Below are positions 17,762 through 27,146 of a stretch of DNA of 64,000 bases, piece after piece. The stretch comes from Vibrio sp. B1FLJ16. GTDB lineage: Bacteria; Pseudomonadota; Gammaproteobacteria; Enterobacterales; Vibrionaceae. Position 1 is the stretch's first letter. Each line of letters begins with the position of its first letter. The notes below the pieces were generated by a model that was not told the DNA's origin, did not search any database, and worked only from the letters and a program-made list of their open reading frames with translations. Position numbers and translations under genes: made by a program. The stretch lies in contig NZ_HG992749.1 in assembly GCF_905175385.1 (NCBI RefSeq), forward strand, positions 868,001 to 932,000, in the 5' to 3' direction.

Positions 17762-20587
17762 ATGCACAACGGCGTGATGAAGGCATGGCTCGAGTCTTCA
17801 CACTTGGCTGGCGCCAATGCAACGTACGTAGAGGATCTCTACGAACTGTATCTAAGTGATCCCGATCTGGTAAGTGAGGAGTGGAAACGTGTCTTTGAAG
17901 GCTTGCCGAAGCCGACAAAAGAAGTGGCAGAACAGCCGCACTCACGTGTCCGTGACTACTTCCGACGACTCGCTCAAGAAACGAAGCATTACAATGTCCA
18001 AGTTAGTGACCCAGATGTCGATGCAAAACAAGTAAAAGTTCTACAGCTAATCAACGCTTACCGTTTCCGCGGGCACGAAGCTGCAGAGCTGGACCCACTA
18101 GGTCTTTGGCAACGTCCAACCGTTGCGGAGTTAGACCCAGCATTTCATAATCTTACCGACGAAGACTTCGAAGAAACTTTCAATGTAGGTTCTTTTGCTA
18201 TTGGGCAAGAAACTATGAAGTTGAAAGACATTTACGAAGCCCTCAAGAAAACTTACTGCGGTTCCATCGGTGCTGAATACATGCACATGACTGACACAGA
18301 GCAAAAGCGTTGGATTCAGCAACGTCTTGAGTCTGTCGTAGGCCAGCCATCATTCAATAACGATGAGAAACGTACTTTCCTAGAAGAGCTAACAGCAGCT
18401 GAAGGCCTTGAGCGTTATTTAGGCGCTAAATTCCCGGGAGCAAAACGTTTCTCACTAGAAGGTGGCGATGCGCTGATCCCAATGACGAAAGAACTGATTC
18501 GTCATGCGGGTACAAGTGGTATGCGTGAAGTAGTTATCGGTATGGCTCACCGTGGTCGTTTGAACATGCTGGTGAACGTACTGGGTAAAAAACCTCAAGA
18601 CCTGTTTGATGAGTTTGCTGGTAAGCACGATGAAACATGGGGTACCGGTGACGTTAAGTACCACCAAGGTTTCTCAGCTGACTTCGCAACTCCGGGCGGT
18701 GATGTACACTTAGCGCTGGCATTTAACCCATCACACTTAGAAATCGTAAACCCTGTAGTTATGGGTTCTGTACGTGCTCGTCAAGACCGACTGGGTGATA
18801 ACGAAGGCAGCAAGGTTCTTCCTATTACCATTCACGGTGACTCAGCAATTGCAGGTCAGGGCGTAGTTGCGGAAACGTTCAACATGTCTCTGGCGCGTGG
18901 TTTCTGTGTAGGTGGTACGGTCCGCGTCGTTGTCAACAACCAAGTTGGCTTTACTACGTCGAACCCGCGTGATACTCGCTCAACCATGTACTGTACCGAT
19001 ATCGCTAAGATGGTACAGGCACCGATTTTCCATGTTAATGCGGATGACCCAGAAGCGGTTGCGTTTGTTACGCGTATAGCACTGGATTACCGTAATGAGT
19101 TTAAGCGTGATGTTGTCATTGATTTGGTGTGTTACCGCCGTCATGGCCACAACGAAGCAGATGAGCCAAATGCGACTCAGCCGTTGATGTACCAAAAAAT
19201 CAAGAAACACCCGACACCTCGCAAGCTGTACGCTGATGTTCTGATTGATAAGAATGAGTCAGACATTGAAACTGCGACTCAACTGGTTAATGAATATCGT
19301 GACGCTCTAGACCGCGGTGAAGTCGTGGTAAAAGAGTGGCGTCCTATGGCCCTTCACTCTGTTGACTGGTCTCCGTACCTGGGTCATGAGTGGGATATGC
19401 AGTGGGAATCTCAATACGATACACAGCGTCTGATTGAGCTTGGTAATCGTATTTGTCAGTACCCTGAAAGCCATAAGCTACAAAGCCGTGTAAACAAGCT
19501 ATACAACGATCGTGTAGCGATGATGACCGGTGAAAAAGCAATTGACTGGGGTATGGCAGAAACTTTGGCTTACGCTACGTTGGTTGATGATGGTAAGCGA
19601 ATCCGTATTTCTGGTCAGGATTCTGGTCGTGGTACGTTCTTCCACCGTCACTCAGTGCTGCACAACCAAACGGATGCGAGCACCTACATTCCTCTGGCTA
19701 ATATTCATGACAAACAGGGACCTTTCGAGGTATTTGACTCTGTATTGTCAGAAGAAGCGGTATTGGCATTTGAATACGGCTATACAACAGCGGAACCTGG
19801 CGGTTTAACGATCTGGGAAGCGCAGTTTGGTGACTTTGCCAACGGTGCTCAAGTCGTTATCGACCAGTTTATCTCTTCTGGTGAACAGAAGTGGGCTCGT
19901 TTGTGTGGTTTGACGATGCTTCTGCCTCATGGCTATGAAGGTCAGGGTCCAGAACACTCGTCTGCACGTTTAGAGCGTTACCTGCAGTTGTGTGCTGAAC
20001 AAAACATGCAGGTAGTTGTGCCATCAACTCCGGCTCAGGTTTACCACATGATTCGCCGTCAGGTTGTACGTCCGATGCGTCGACCTCTGATTGTAATGTC
20101 TCCGAAATCATTGCTTCGTCATCCGCTTTGTACTTCGACAATTGAAGACCTTGCAGAAGGTACGTTCCAGGCAGCTATCCCAGAAGTGGATAACCTGGAA
20201 GCAAGCAAAGTGAAACGCGTTGTGTTCTGTTCCGGTAAGGTTTATTTCGACCTGCTTGAGCAACGCCGCAACAACGAGCAAGAAGACGTAGCGATTGTTC
20301 GTATTGAACAGCTTTACCCATTCCCGATGGAAGAAGTACAAGCTGCAATCGCTCAATACACAAACGTTGAAGACTTTGTGTGGTGTCAGGAAGAGCCTCA
20401 GAACCAAGGTGCTTGGTACTGTAGTCAACATAACTTCCGTGCCGCTATTCCTGCAGGTGCAGATCTTAAATACGCAGGTCGCCCAGCTTCTGCTTCGCCA
20501 GCAGTTGGCTACATGTCGGTGCACTTGAAACAACAAAAAGCGTTGGTTGAAGACGCTCTGAACGTGAACTCAAAAACTTCGGATTAA
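17762..20587 (+). CDS. sucA: 2-oxoglutarate dehydrogenase E1 component
   Basis: Thiamine-diphosphate-dependent decarboxylase of the 2-oxoglutarate dehydrogenase complex. The 941-residue protein is close to E. coli SucA (933). The N-terminal E2-binding segment is SSHLAGANATYVEDLYELYL; MAHRGRLNMLVNVLGK near 260 and the ThDP/Mg region GDSAIAGQGVVAETFNMS near 360 are characteristic, as is the SGQDSGRGTF block. An AAGGGA ribosome site precedes the ATG. E3 (lpd) is not here and is presumably shared with pyruvate dehydrogenase elsewhere. Confidence 0.97.
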   Translation: MHNGVMKAWLESSHLAGANATYVEDLYELYLSDPDLVSEEWKRVFEGLPKPTKEVAEQPHSRVRDYFRRLAQETKHYNVQVSDPDVDAKQVKVLQLINAYRFRGHEAAELDPLGLWQRPTVAELDPAFHNLTDEDFEETFNVGSFAIGQETMKLKDIYEALKKTYCGSIGAEYMHMTDTEQKRWIQQRLESVVGQPSFNNDEKRTFLEELTAAEGLERYLGAKFPGAKRFSLEGGDALIPMTKELIRHAGTSGMREVVIGMAHRGRLNMLVNVLGKKPQDLFDEFAGKHDETWGTGDVKYHQGFSADFATPGGDVHLALAFNPSHLEIVNPVVMGSVRARQDRLGDNEGSKVLPITIHGDSAIAGQGVVAETFNMSLARGFCVGGTVRVVVNNQVGFTTSNPRDTRSTMYCTDIAKMVQAPIFHVNADDPEAVAFVTRIALDYRNEFKRDVVIDLVCYRRHGHNEADEPNATQPLMYQKIKKHPTPRKLYADVLIDKNESDIETATQLVNEYRDALDRGEVVVKEWRPMALHSVDWSPYLGHEWDMQWESQYDTQRLIELGNRICQYPESHKLQSRVNKLYNDRVAMMTGEKAIDWGMAETLAYATLVDDGKRIRISGQDSGRGTFFHRHSVLHNQTDASTYIPLANIHDKQGPFEVFDSVLSEEAVLAFEYGYTTAEPGGLTIWEAQFGDFANGAQVVIDQFISSGEQKWARLCGLTMLLPHGYEGQGPEHSSARLERYLQLCAEQNMQVVVPSTPAQVYHMIRRQVVRPMRRPLIVMSPKSLLRHPLCTSTIEDLAEGTFQAAIPEVDNLEASKVKRVVFCSGKVYFDLLEQRRNNEQEDVAIVRIEQLYPFPMEEVQAAIAQYTNVEDFVWCQEEPQNQGAWYCSQHNFRAAIPAGADLKYAGRPASASPAVGYMSVHLKQQKALVEDALNVNSKTSD

Positions 20588-20615
20588 GAACTAGAAGTTA
20601 AAGGAAGAAACAGTT

Positions 20616-21821
20616 ATGACAATTGAAATTCTGGTTCCAGATTTACCTGAATCAGTTGCTGATGCAACCGTAGCGACATGGCACAAACAACCAGGCGAGA
20701 CTATCGAGCGTGATGAAGTTCTGGTTGATATCGAAACAGATAAAGTTGTGCTTGAAGTTCCAGCTCCGGAAGCAGGTGTTCTAGAAGCCATCATTGAATT
20801 AGAGGGTGCGACAGTACTTTCTAAACAGCTGCTTGCTAAAATCAAGCCGGGTGCTGTAGCTGGTGAACCAACTGCAGATACGACAGAAGGCACTCAGGCT
20901 TCTCCGGACAAACGTCACAAAGCTGCGCTTACTGAAGAGAGCAATGAGGCGCTTAGCCCTGCAGTTCGCCGTCTACTTGCGGAACACAACCTGGAAGCAG
21001 GTCAAGTGAAAGGCACTGGTGTAGGCGGTCGTATCACACGTGAAGATATCGAAGCTTACCTGGCAAACGCAAAAGCGCCGGCAAAAGCTGAGGCTCCTGT
21101 AGTAGAAGCACCTGCTGCTGCACGCAGTGAGAAACGCGTGCCAATGACCCGTCTGCGTAAGACTGTTGCAAATCGTCTGCTTGAAGCTAAGAACAGCACT
21201 GCGATGCTTACGACGTTTAACGAAGTGAACATGAAACCAATCATGGACCTTCGTAAGCAGTACAAAGATCAGTTCGAAGAGCGTCATGGTATCCGTCTGG
21301 GCTTCATGTCTTTCTACGTGAAAGCAGTGACTGAAGCTCTTAAACGTTTCCCTGAAGTTAACGCGTCTATCGATGGTGATGACATCGTTTACCACAATTA
21401 CTTCGACATCAGCATGGCGGTATCTACGCCACGTGGTCTGGTAACTCCAGTACTGAAAGACTGTGACACTCTAGGCTTTGCTGATGTAGAGAAAGGTATC
21501 AAAGAGCTGGCAGTTAAAGGTCGTGATGGCAAGCTGACAGTAGACGAGCTAATGGGCGGTAACTTCACCATTACTAACGGTGGTGTGTTTGGTTCACTGA
21601 TGTCTACGCCAATCATCAACCCACCGCAATCAGCGATTCTTGGTATGCACAAGATCCAAGAGCGCCCGATGGCTGTGGATGGCAAGGTAGAAATCCTGCC
21701 AATGATGTACCTGGCGCTATCTTACGATCACCGCTTAATTGACGGTCGTGAGTCGGTTGGCTTCCTAGTAACTATTAAAGAGCTACTGGAAGATCCAGCA
21801 CGTCTCCTGTTAGACGTTTAA
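20616..21821 (+). CDS. sucB: 2-oxoglutarate dehydrogenase E2 (dihydrolipoyl succinyltransferase)
   Basis: Core of the complex; transfers the succinyl group to CoA. The 401 residues hold one lipoyl domain (1-80, lipoyl Lys43 in [11 protein letters not shown]), an E1/E3-binding domain (about 113-150, [13 protein letters not shown] through [12 protein letters not shown]), a linker rich in Ala, Pro, Glu and Lys, and the catalytic domain ending in [16 protein letters not shown] with the active-site histidine. It lies 28 bases after sucA. Confidence 0.97.
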   Translation: MTIEILVPDLPESVADATVATWHKQPGETIERDEVLVDIETDKVVLEVPAPEAGVLEAIIELEGATVLSKQLLAKIKPGAVAGEPTADTTEGTQASPDKRHKAALTEESNEALSPAVRRLLAEHNLEAGQVKGTGVGGRITREDIEAYLANAKAPAKAEAPVVEAPAAARSEKRVPMTRLRKTVANRLLEAKNSTAMLTTFNEVNMKPIMDLRKQYKDQFEERHGIRLGFMSFYVKAVTEALKRFPEVNASIDGDDIVYHNYFDISMAVSTPRGLVTPVLKDCDTLGFADVEKGIKELAVKGRDGKLTVDELMGGNFTITNGGVFGSLMSTPIINPPQSAILGMHKIQERPMAVDGKVEILPMMYLALSYDHRLIDGRESVGFLVTIKELLEDPARLLLDV

Positions 21822-21831
21822 TATCTCTAAA

Positions 21832-21860
21832 ACGTCTAGCTGCTGTAGGTAGCTAGACGT
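21832..21860 (+). other. Stem-loop between sucB and sucC
   Basis: Perfect 10-bp stem ACGTCTAGCT / AGCTAGACGT with a 9-nt loop, 10 bp after the sucB stop. The downstream CAAAAATTTC is not a T-run, so it is more likely a partial terminator or processing site within the suc message than a full stop. Confidence 0.6.
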
Positions 21861-22015
21861 CAAAAATTTCAATGGCTAGACTAGCTCAACGTTTGGCCTT
21901 CATTTGAATCACCGAGTGATTGATTTGAGAAGACCCTACAGACGTATAAGCAGCCAAGACTGCAGCGTTATGGAAATAATAAATCCCTTAGGGGAAAAAC
22001 AAACGGAATATCGAA

Positions 22016-23182
22016 ATGAATTTGCATGAATACCAAGCCAAACAGCTGTTTGCAGAATTCGGTTTGCCAGTACCAGAAGGCTACGCATGTGATACACCAC
22101 AAGAAGCTTTTGAAGCTGCGGGCCGCATCAGTACAGCAAAGAAAGTCGTTAAATGTCAGGTTCACGCTGGTGGCCGCGGTAAAGCGGGCGGCGTAGAGCT
22201 ACACGACACGAAAGAAGGCGTAAAAGAGTTTGCACAAAAGTGGCTAGGTAAAAACCTAGTAACTTACCAAACAGACGCAAATGGTCAGCCAGTAACTAAA
22301 ATCCTTGTTGAAGAAGCTTCCAACATTGCAAACGAGCTTTACCTAGGTGCGGTAGTAGACCGTGCTAGCCGTAAGATTGTTTTCATGGCTTCTACAGAAG
22401 GTGGTGTGGAAATCGAAAAAGTTGCGGAAGAAACTCCGGAGCTAATCCACAAAGCCGCAATCGATCCACTAGTAGGCCCACAAGCTTACCAAGGTCGTGA
22501 GCTTGCGTTCAAACTTGGTCTTGAAGGCGACCAAATCAAACAATTCGTTAAGATCTTTATGGGTCTTGGCACAATGTTCTCTCAGTACGATCTTGCTCTA
22601 CTAGAGATCAACCCGCTTGTGATTACTGGCGAAGGCAACCTTCTATGTCTTGACGGTAAGATCAACATCGATTCAAACGCACTTTACCGTCAGCCTAAAC
22701 TACGTGAAATGCACGATCCATCACAAGAAGATGAGCGTGAAGCGCACGCAGCTCAGTGGGAACTGAACTACGTAGCACTAGATGGTAATGTAGGCTGTAT
22801 GGTTAACGGTGCTGGCCTGGCGATGGGTACGATGGATATCGTAAACCTGCACGGTGGCAAACCTGCTAACTTCCTTGACGTAGGTGGCGGTGCAACTAAA
22901 GAACGTGTTGCAGAAGCATTCAAGATCATCTTGTCTGATGACAACGTTAAAGCGGTACTAGTAAACATCTTCGGCGGCATCGTTCGTTGTGACATGATCG
23001 CAGAAGGTATTATCGGTGCGGTTAAAGAGGTAGGTGTAAACGTACCGGTTGTTGTTCGTCTGGAAGGTACTAACGCAGACCTGGGTCGCGAAGTGCTTGC
23101 TAATTCTGATGTTGATATCATTGCTGCTGAGTCGCTAACAGATGCTGCTCAGAAAGTTGTTGCTGCTGCGGAGGCTAAATAA
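22016..23182 (+). CDS. sucC: Succinyl-CoA synthetase beta subunit
   Basis: Makes ATP (or GTP) from succinyl-CoA, with SucD. The 388-residue length equals E. coli SucC. It starts [20 protein letters not shown], an ATP-grasp N-terminus, with [15 protein letters not shown] as the nucleotide loop and the C-terminal block [17 protein letters not shown]. Its TAA stop overlaps the ATG of sucD by one base (TAATG), so the subunits are translationally coupled. Confidence 0.97.
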   Translation: MNLHEYQAKQLFAEFGLPVPEGYACDTPQEAFEAAGRISTAKKVVKCQVHAGGRGKAGGVELHDTKEGVKEFAQKWLGKNLVTYQTDANGQPVTKILVEEASNIANELYLGAVVDRASRKIVFMASTEGGVEIEKVAEETPELIHKAAIDPLVGPQAYQGRELAFKLGLEGDQIKQFVKIFMGLGTMFSQYDLALLEINPLVITGEGNLLCLDGKINIDSNALYRQPKLREMHDPSQEDEREAHAAQWELNYVALDGNVGCMVNGAGLAMGTMDIVNLHGGKPANFLDVGGGATKERVAEAFKIILSDDNVKAVLVNIFGGIVRCDMIAEGIIGAVKEVGVNVPVVVRLEGTNADLGREVLANSDVDIIAAESLTDAAQKVVAAAEAK

Positions 23183-24054
23183 TGTCTGTATTAATTAACA
23201 AAGACACTAAAGTAATCTGTCAGGGTTTCACTGGTGGTCAAGGTACTTTCCACTCAGAGCAGGCTATCGCATACGGTACGCAAATGGTTGGTGGTGTTTC
23301 TCCTGGTAAAGGTGGTCAAACTCACCTAGGTCTTCCAGTATTCAACACAGTTCGCGAAGCAGTAGAAGTAACTGGTGCAACAGCAACAGTAATCTACGTA
23401 CCAGCAGCTTTCTGTAAAGATGCAATCCTGGAAGCGATTGATGCAGGTATCGAGCTAATCGTTACTATTACAGAAGGTATCCCGACAACAGATATGATCG
23501 ATGTGAAAGTGAAGCTAGAAGAGACTGGCGTTCGCATGATCGGTCCTAACTGTCCGGGCGTTATCACTCCTGATGAATGTAAGATCGGTATCATGCCTGG
23601 TCACATCCACAAGAAAGGTAAAGTAGGTATCGTATCTCGCAGCGGTACATTGACTTACGAAGCGGTTAAGCAGACTACAGACGAAGGCTTTGGTCAGTCT
23701 ACTTGTGTTGGTATCGGTGGTGATCCAATCCCTGGTTCAAACTTCATTGATATCCTAAAACTGTTCCAGGAAGACCCAGAGACTGAAGCAATCGTAATGA
23801 TTGGTGAAATCGGTGGTACAGCAGAAGAAGAAGCGGCAGCGTTCATTAAAGAGAACGTAACTAAGCCAGTTGTTTCTTACATCGCTGGTGTAACTGCTCC
23901 TCCGGGTAAACGTATGGGCCACGCTGGTGCGATTATCTCTGGTGGTAAAGGTACTGCTGAAGATAAATTCGCTGCACTAGAAGCTGCCGGCGTTAAGACG
24001 GTTAAGTCTCTGGCGGAAATCGGTAAAGGTCTGCGTGAAGTGACTGGTTGGTAA
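23182..24054 (+). CDS. sucD: Succinyl-CoA synthetase alpha subunit
   Basis: CoA-binding and phosphohistidine-bearing subunit of succinyl-CoA synthetase; 290 residues. The CoA-binding N-terminus has [17 protein letters not shown], the phosphate-relay histidine is His247 in [12 protein letters not shown], and [11 protein letters not shown] is conserved. Last gene of the sdh-suc run, followed by a strong terminator. Confidence 0.97.
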   Translation: MSVLINKDTKVICQGFTGGQGTFHSEQAIAYGTQMVGGVSPGKGGQTHLGLPVFNTVREAVEVTGATATVIYVPAAFCKDAILEAIDAGIELIVTITEGIPTTDMIDVKVKLEETGVRMIGPNCPGVITPDECKIGIMPGHIHKKGKVGIVSRSGTLTYEAVKQTTDEGFGQSTCVGIGGDPIPGSNFIDILKLFQEDPETEAIVMIGEIGGTAEEEAAAFIKENVTKPVVSYIAGVTAPPGKRMGHAGAIISGGKGTAEDKFAALEAAGVKTVKSLAEIGKGLREVTGW

Positions 24055-24074
24055 TACATCAACCCATAAATACT

Positions 24075-24105
24075 AAAAAGCCTGCGAATATTCGCAGGCT
24101 TTTTT
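24075..24105. terminator. Terminator of the suc operon, also facing znuB
   Basis: AAAAAGCCTGCGAA / TTCGCAGGCTTTTT, a 14-bp perfect stem with a minimal TA loop. A- and T-tracts on both sides suggest it works for convergent sucD and znuB. Confidence 0.93.
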
Positions 24106-24152
24106 AATTCTGTTTGTCTTGTCCTGAAAGTATCGGTTTAATTTAAACACCG

Positions 24153-24938
24153 TTAGGCTGGGCGTTTGATTAGCTGGCTTAACATAAAGAGGAATGTTGC
24201 GCTAATGACTACCGAAGGGCCGGCTGGGGTATCGAAGTGCCACGAAAGACTCAATCCCATCATGACGGCAACGGAACCAATGACAGAGGCTAAAACTGCC
24301 ATTTGTTCTGGTGACGACGAGACTTTTCGCGCCGTCGCTGCAGGGATTATTAGCAGGGAAGTCATGATCAGAGCACCCACAAACTTCATGCCCACCGCGA
24401 TTACAACCCCTACCATTAACATCAGTACTAAGCGAACTAAATCCGTATTTACTCCTTCTACCGCAGCAAGCTCTTCACTGACAGTACTAGACAGAAGTGG
24501 ACGCCAGAAAATGTATAAACACACACTCACCGCAATAACGCCGGCATAAATGAACATTAAATCCTGTGGTGACACCGCGAGCAAGTCGCCAAAAAGGTAG
24601 CTCATCAGGTCGACACGTACATTGTCTAAAAAGCTCACTGAAACTAAGCCAACAGATAAAGAACTATGCGCCAGAATACCCAGCAGAGTATCAGTTGCCA
24701 CTAACTGCTGTTTTTGCAAAGTGACCAGTAATACAGCCAGAGCTAAGCAACAGACGAGCAGGGCGAGATAAAGGTTCACGTTGAGCAGGAAACCAAGTGC
24801 CAGCCCCATTAATGAGGCATGCGCTAGTGTATCGCCAAAGTAGGCCATTTTTCGCCAGACTACAAACGAGCCAAGCGGACCTGCAATAATGGCAATACCA
24901 ATGCCCGCGAGAATTGACGGCAGTAAAAACTCAATCAT
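24153..24938 (-). CDS. znuB: Zinc ABC transporter permease ZnuB
   Basis: Inner-membrane channel of the ZnuABC high-affinity zinc importer. The 261 residues form about eight or nine hydrophobic helices; [20 protein letters not shown] (about 27-46) is the conserved cytoplasmic loop that contacts the ATPase. The ATG at 24938 starts MIEFLLPSI, the usual N-terminus; an in-frame codon at 24983 lies deep in znuC and was not chosen. It overlaps znuC by 8 bases. Confidence 0.93.
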   Translation of the reverse strand: MIEFLLPSILAGIGIAIIAGPLGSFVVWRKMAYFGDTLAHASLMGLALGFLLNVNLYLALLVCCLALAVLLVTLQKQQLVATDTLLGILAHSSLSVGLVSVSFLDNVRVDLMSYLFGDLLAVSPQDLMFIYAGVIAVSVCLYIFWRPLLSSTVSEELAAVEGVNTDLVRLVLMLMVGVVIAVGMKFVGALIMTSLLIIPAATARKVSSSPEQMAVLASVIGSVAVMMGLSLSWHFDTPAGPSVVISATFLFMLSQLIKRPA

Positions 24939-25719
24939 GATGGTGGTGTCCGTGCGAGTGATTTGAGCATGAAGTCGCGTCACCGGAAACAGGTGAACCA
25001 GCTAAATCATGATGATGATGGTGATGGTCGTGATGATAAAATGCTAAAGACTCGCGAGCAGCGGTACCAAAAAGCGCGATATAAGAAGGGTGCTGGGTTA
25101 TCGTCGCAGGCGAACCACTGCAGCATACGTGATGGTGTAAGCAGACAACATCATCGGTTTTAGCCATGACTAAATGTAGATCGTGTGACACCATAAACAC
25201 GCCACAATCAAATCGGTGACGGATAGTTTCAATTAGATCGTACAGATCGATTTGTCCCTGTACATCAACGCCTTGAGCTGGTTCGTCAAGCACCAAAAGC
25301 TCCGGGCGTTGCAGCAGCGCTCGGGCAAGTAATACGCGCTGGTTCTCACCACCAGACAGGCGATGCATATTACTCTTTATAAGATGCTCAGCTCCAACAA
25401 GGCGTAATGCATCAATACATTCTTGTTTGCTGTATTTAGCCGCCAGATTCAAAAAACGGATAACGGTGAGCGGTAAAGAGTCATTGAGTTTAAGTTTCTG
25501 CGGAACATAGCCTACTTTCAGATTACGTTTTTTACTAATCTGACCCGTCGTTGGCTTTTGTAAGCCTAAAATAACTTTAACTAAAGTCGACTTTCCTGCG
25601 CCGTTGGGACCGATAAGAGTTGTAATCTTTCCCTTTTCTAATACCAGAGTGACATTGTCGAGTACCTTGCGTTCGTCAAACACAACGCTCAGGTTCTCCA
25701 GACGGACTAGTGAAGACAT
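24931..25719 (-). CDS. znuC: Zinc ABC transporter ATPase ZnuC
   Basis: ATPase driving zinc import. The 262 residues include Walker A GPNGAGKS at 37-44, the signature LSGGENQRV near 121, Walker [13 protein letters not shown] near 140 and the switch histidine in VSHDLH. The C-terminal tail from about residue 225 carries 14 histidines in two clusters (HHDHHHHHH and HSHGHHHH), richer than in E. coli ZnuC, and may bind zinc. Divergent from znuA across a Zur operator. Confidence 0.95.
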   Translation of the reverse strand: MSSLVRLENLSVVFDERKVLDNVTLVLEKGKITTLIGPNGAGKSTLVKVILGLQKPTTGQISKKRNLKVGYVPQKLKLNDSLPLTVIRFLNLAAKYSKQECIDALRLVGAEHLIKSNMHRLSGGENQRVLLARALLQRPELLVLDEPAQGVDVQGQIDLYDLIETIRHRFDCGVFMVSHDLHLVMAKTDDVVCLHHHVCCSGSPATITQHPSYIALFGTAARESLAFYHHDHHHHHHDLAGSPVSGDATSCSNHSHGHHHHD

Positions 25720-25742
25720 GAATGGAACTCATTTGCAAAGAT

Positions 25743-25765
25743 ATAATGTTATAATGTAACATTAT
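25743..25765. promoter_or_regulatory. Zur operator between znuCB and znuA
   Basis: The dyad ATAATGTTA, five bases, TAACATTAT has perfect 9-base arms. It resembles the gammaproteobacterial Zur consensus (GAAATGTTATA-N-TATAACATTTC). It is 23 bp from the znuC start and 32 bp from the znuA start, so one site can shut both divergent promoters when zinc is plentiful. Confidence 0.9.
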
Positions 25766-25797
25766 GTCACTTCCCACACGATATCCCAAGTAAAACT

Positions 25798-26679
25798 ATG
25801 AAAAGAGCTATAATTTTTGCTGTGTCAGCAATCTTAACCTTACCTGCGCATGCGGTAACGGTGTTAACCAGTATTAAACCGGTTCAGATGATCACAATGG
25901 AGCTTACTGAAGGTGTGACAAAGCCTGATGTACTGTTGCAAACTAATGCCTCACCGCATGATTACGCATTGCGTCCGTCAGATGTAAAAAAAGTTGCGAT
26001 GGCTGATTTATTTATCTGGTACGGGCGAGATCTGGAACCTTTTCTTGAAAAAGTCGTGACCGGCAAAGGTAATGTGTTAACTGTAAGTAACATTCCGGAC
26101 CTCTCCCTGCGTGAGTTTGATAGTGAGCACAGTCATGGCCATGATGGTCACGAGCATGGCTCATATGATCCACACTTTTGGCTGGGTGTTGAAACGGTCC
26201 AACAAGTTGCCAACGCGATTACAGACAAGTTAGTAGAAGTCGATCCCAATCATGCAGATAGGTATGTAGCTAATTTGAAAAAGTTTGCAGAGCAGTTGAA
26301 AACTACTGATGCAGAGTTGAAGCAGAAGCTGACTCCTTTCACAAACAGCGGATATTTTGTGTTTCATGACGCTTACGGGTACTTCGAAGAGCAATATGAC
26401 CTCAATCAGCTGGGGCATTTTACTGTGAGCCCTGATCGCAAGCCAGGAGCTAAAACTCTGATTGAAATTAGAAAAAAACTTGGTTCTGGTGATGTTGCCT
26501 GTGTGTTCTCAGAACCACAATTTACTCCAGCCGTTGTAGAAAGTGTGATGCGTGGTAGTCAGGTTGCTAAAGGCGAACTGGATCCTATGGGAAGCGAAAT
26601 TGAAGTAAAAGCGGGAAGTTACTTCATGTTTTTACATATGATGGCAGACAGCTTCACGCAGTGTTTAAGTCAGAAATAG
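25798..26679 (+). CDS. znuA: Zinc ABC transporter periplasmic binding protein ZnuA
   Basis: Periplasmic zinc-capturing protein. The 293 residues start with a signal peptide (about 1-19, cut after PAHA). Expected zinc ligands are His54 in ASPHDYALRP and histidines in YDPHFWLG near 126 and VFHDAYGYF near 190. A His-rich acidic loop (EHSHGHDGHEHG, about 110-121) is typical of ZnuA and is thought to gather zinc. No ordinary terminator follows; a MITE-like element starts 11 bp after the stop. Confidence 0.95.
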   Translation: MKRAIIFAVSAILTLPAHAVTVLTSIKPVQMITMELTEGVTKPDVLLQTNASPHDYALRPSDVKKVAMADLFIWYGRDLEPFLEKVVTGKGNVLTVSNIPDLSLREFDSEHSHGHDGHEHGSYDPHFWLGVETVQQVANAITDKLVEVDPNHADRYVANLKKFAEQLKTTDAELKQKLTPFTNSGYFVFHDAYGYFEEQYDLNQLGHFTVSPDRKPGAKTLIEIRKKLGSGDVACVFSEPQFTPAVVESVMRGSQVAKGELDPMGSEIEVKAGSYFMFLHMMADSFTQCLSQK

Positions 26680-26690
26680 AGAGTTAATTG

Positions 26691-26960
26691 CTAGGGTCTG
26701 TTTATCTTTCGAGCTGATTTTTGCAGCGATTTGTGGGTTATTTATACAAGGCAGAGGCTTTGAAATGTAGTTATTCTACCTGATAAGCCGATAACGCAGT
26801 AGAAAGGAGCCACAAACGCTGCCCAAAGGGTTCGGCTAAAAGCGTTTTACTCTTTGTTGAGAGGTTTTTGCTTAGAATGACTAGGCTACAAACCTCTCGC
26901 CGCGATTAAAACGCTTTTATCTCGAACAAAAATTAACCGCGAAAGATAAACAGACCCTAG
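26691..26960. mobile_element. MITE-like element with 21-bp perfect terminal inverted repeats
   Basis: A 270-bp non-coding element. Its ends, 26691-26711 and 26940-26960, are perfect 21-bp inverted repeats starting CTAGGGTCTGTTTATCTTTC. The outermost CTAG could instead be a 4-bp target duplication around a 17-bp repeat. Two internal hairpins follow: 26723-26736 pairs with 26810-26822 (GCAGCGATTTGTGG / CCACAAACGCTGC), and 26838-26849 pairs with 26907-26918 (AAAAGCGTTTTA / TAAAACGCTTTT), with GAGAGGTTT / AAACCTCTC inside. The whole can fold as a three-way junction. No transposase is present. Confidence 0.78.
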
Positions 26961-27146
26961 TTATTGTAGGAACTTTCTTTTTTACGTGATCTGCCTGTAA
27001 GAAATTGTAACCTTTGGCAAAGCGAACCTTTTCTCTAAAATCAATTGAGATATTATTATCCCATAATTAGCGACTCAAAATAACCGTGTTATAGAAGACA
27101 TGAAGCGATACGAGTTGGTATAAATTTAGATATATAAGGTTTCGTT
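26961..27146 (+). other. Leader region of the AraC-type membrane regulator
   Basis: 186 bp between the MITE-like element and the regulator gene, AT-rich and without an open frame. AAGG at 27136-27139 is the likely ribosome site for the TTG start at 27147. No operator is clear enough to name. Confidence 0.4.

Noticed and set aside
19869..20536. Long antisense frames within sucA
   Set aside because: Codon-bias shadows of a highly expressed gene; no ribosome site, no recognisable domain.
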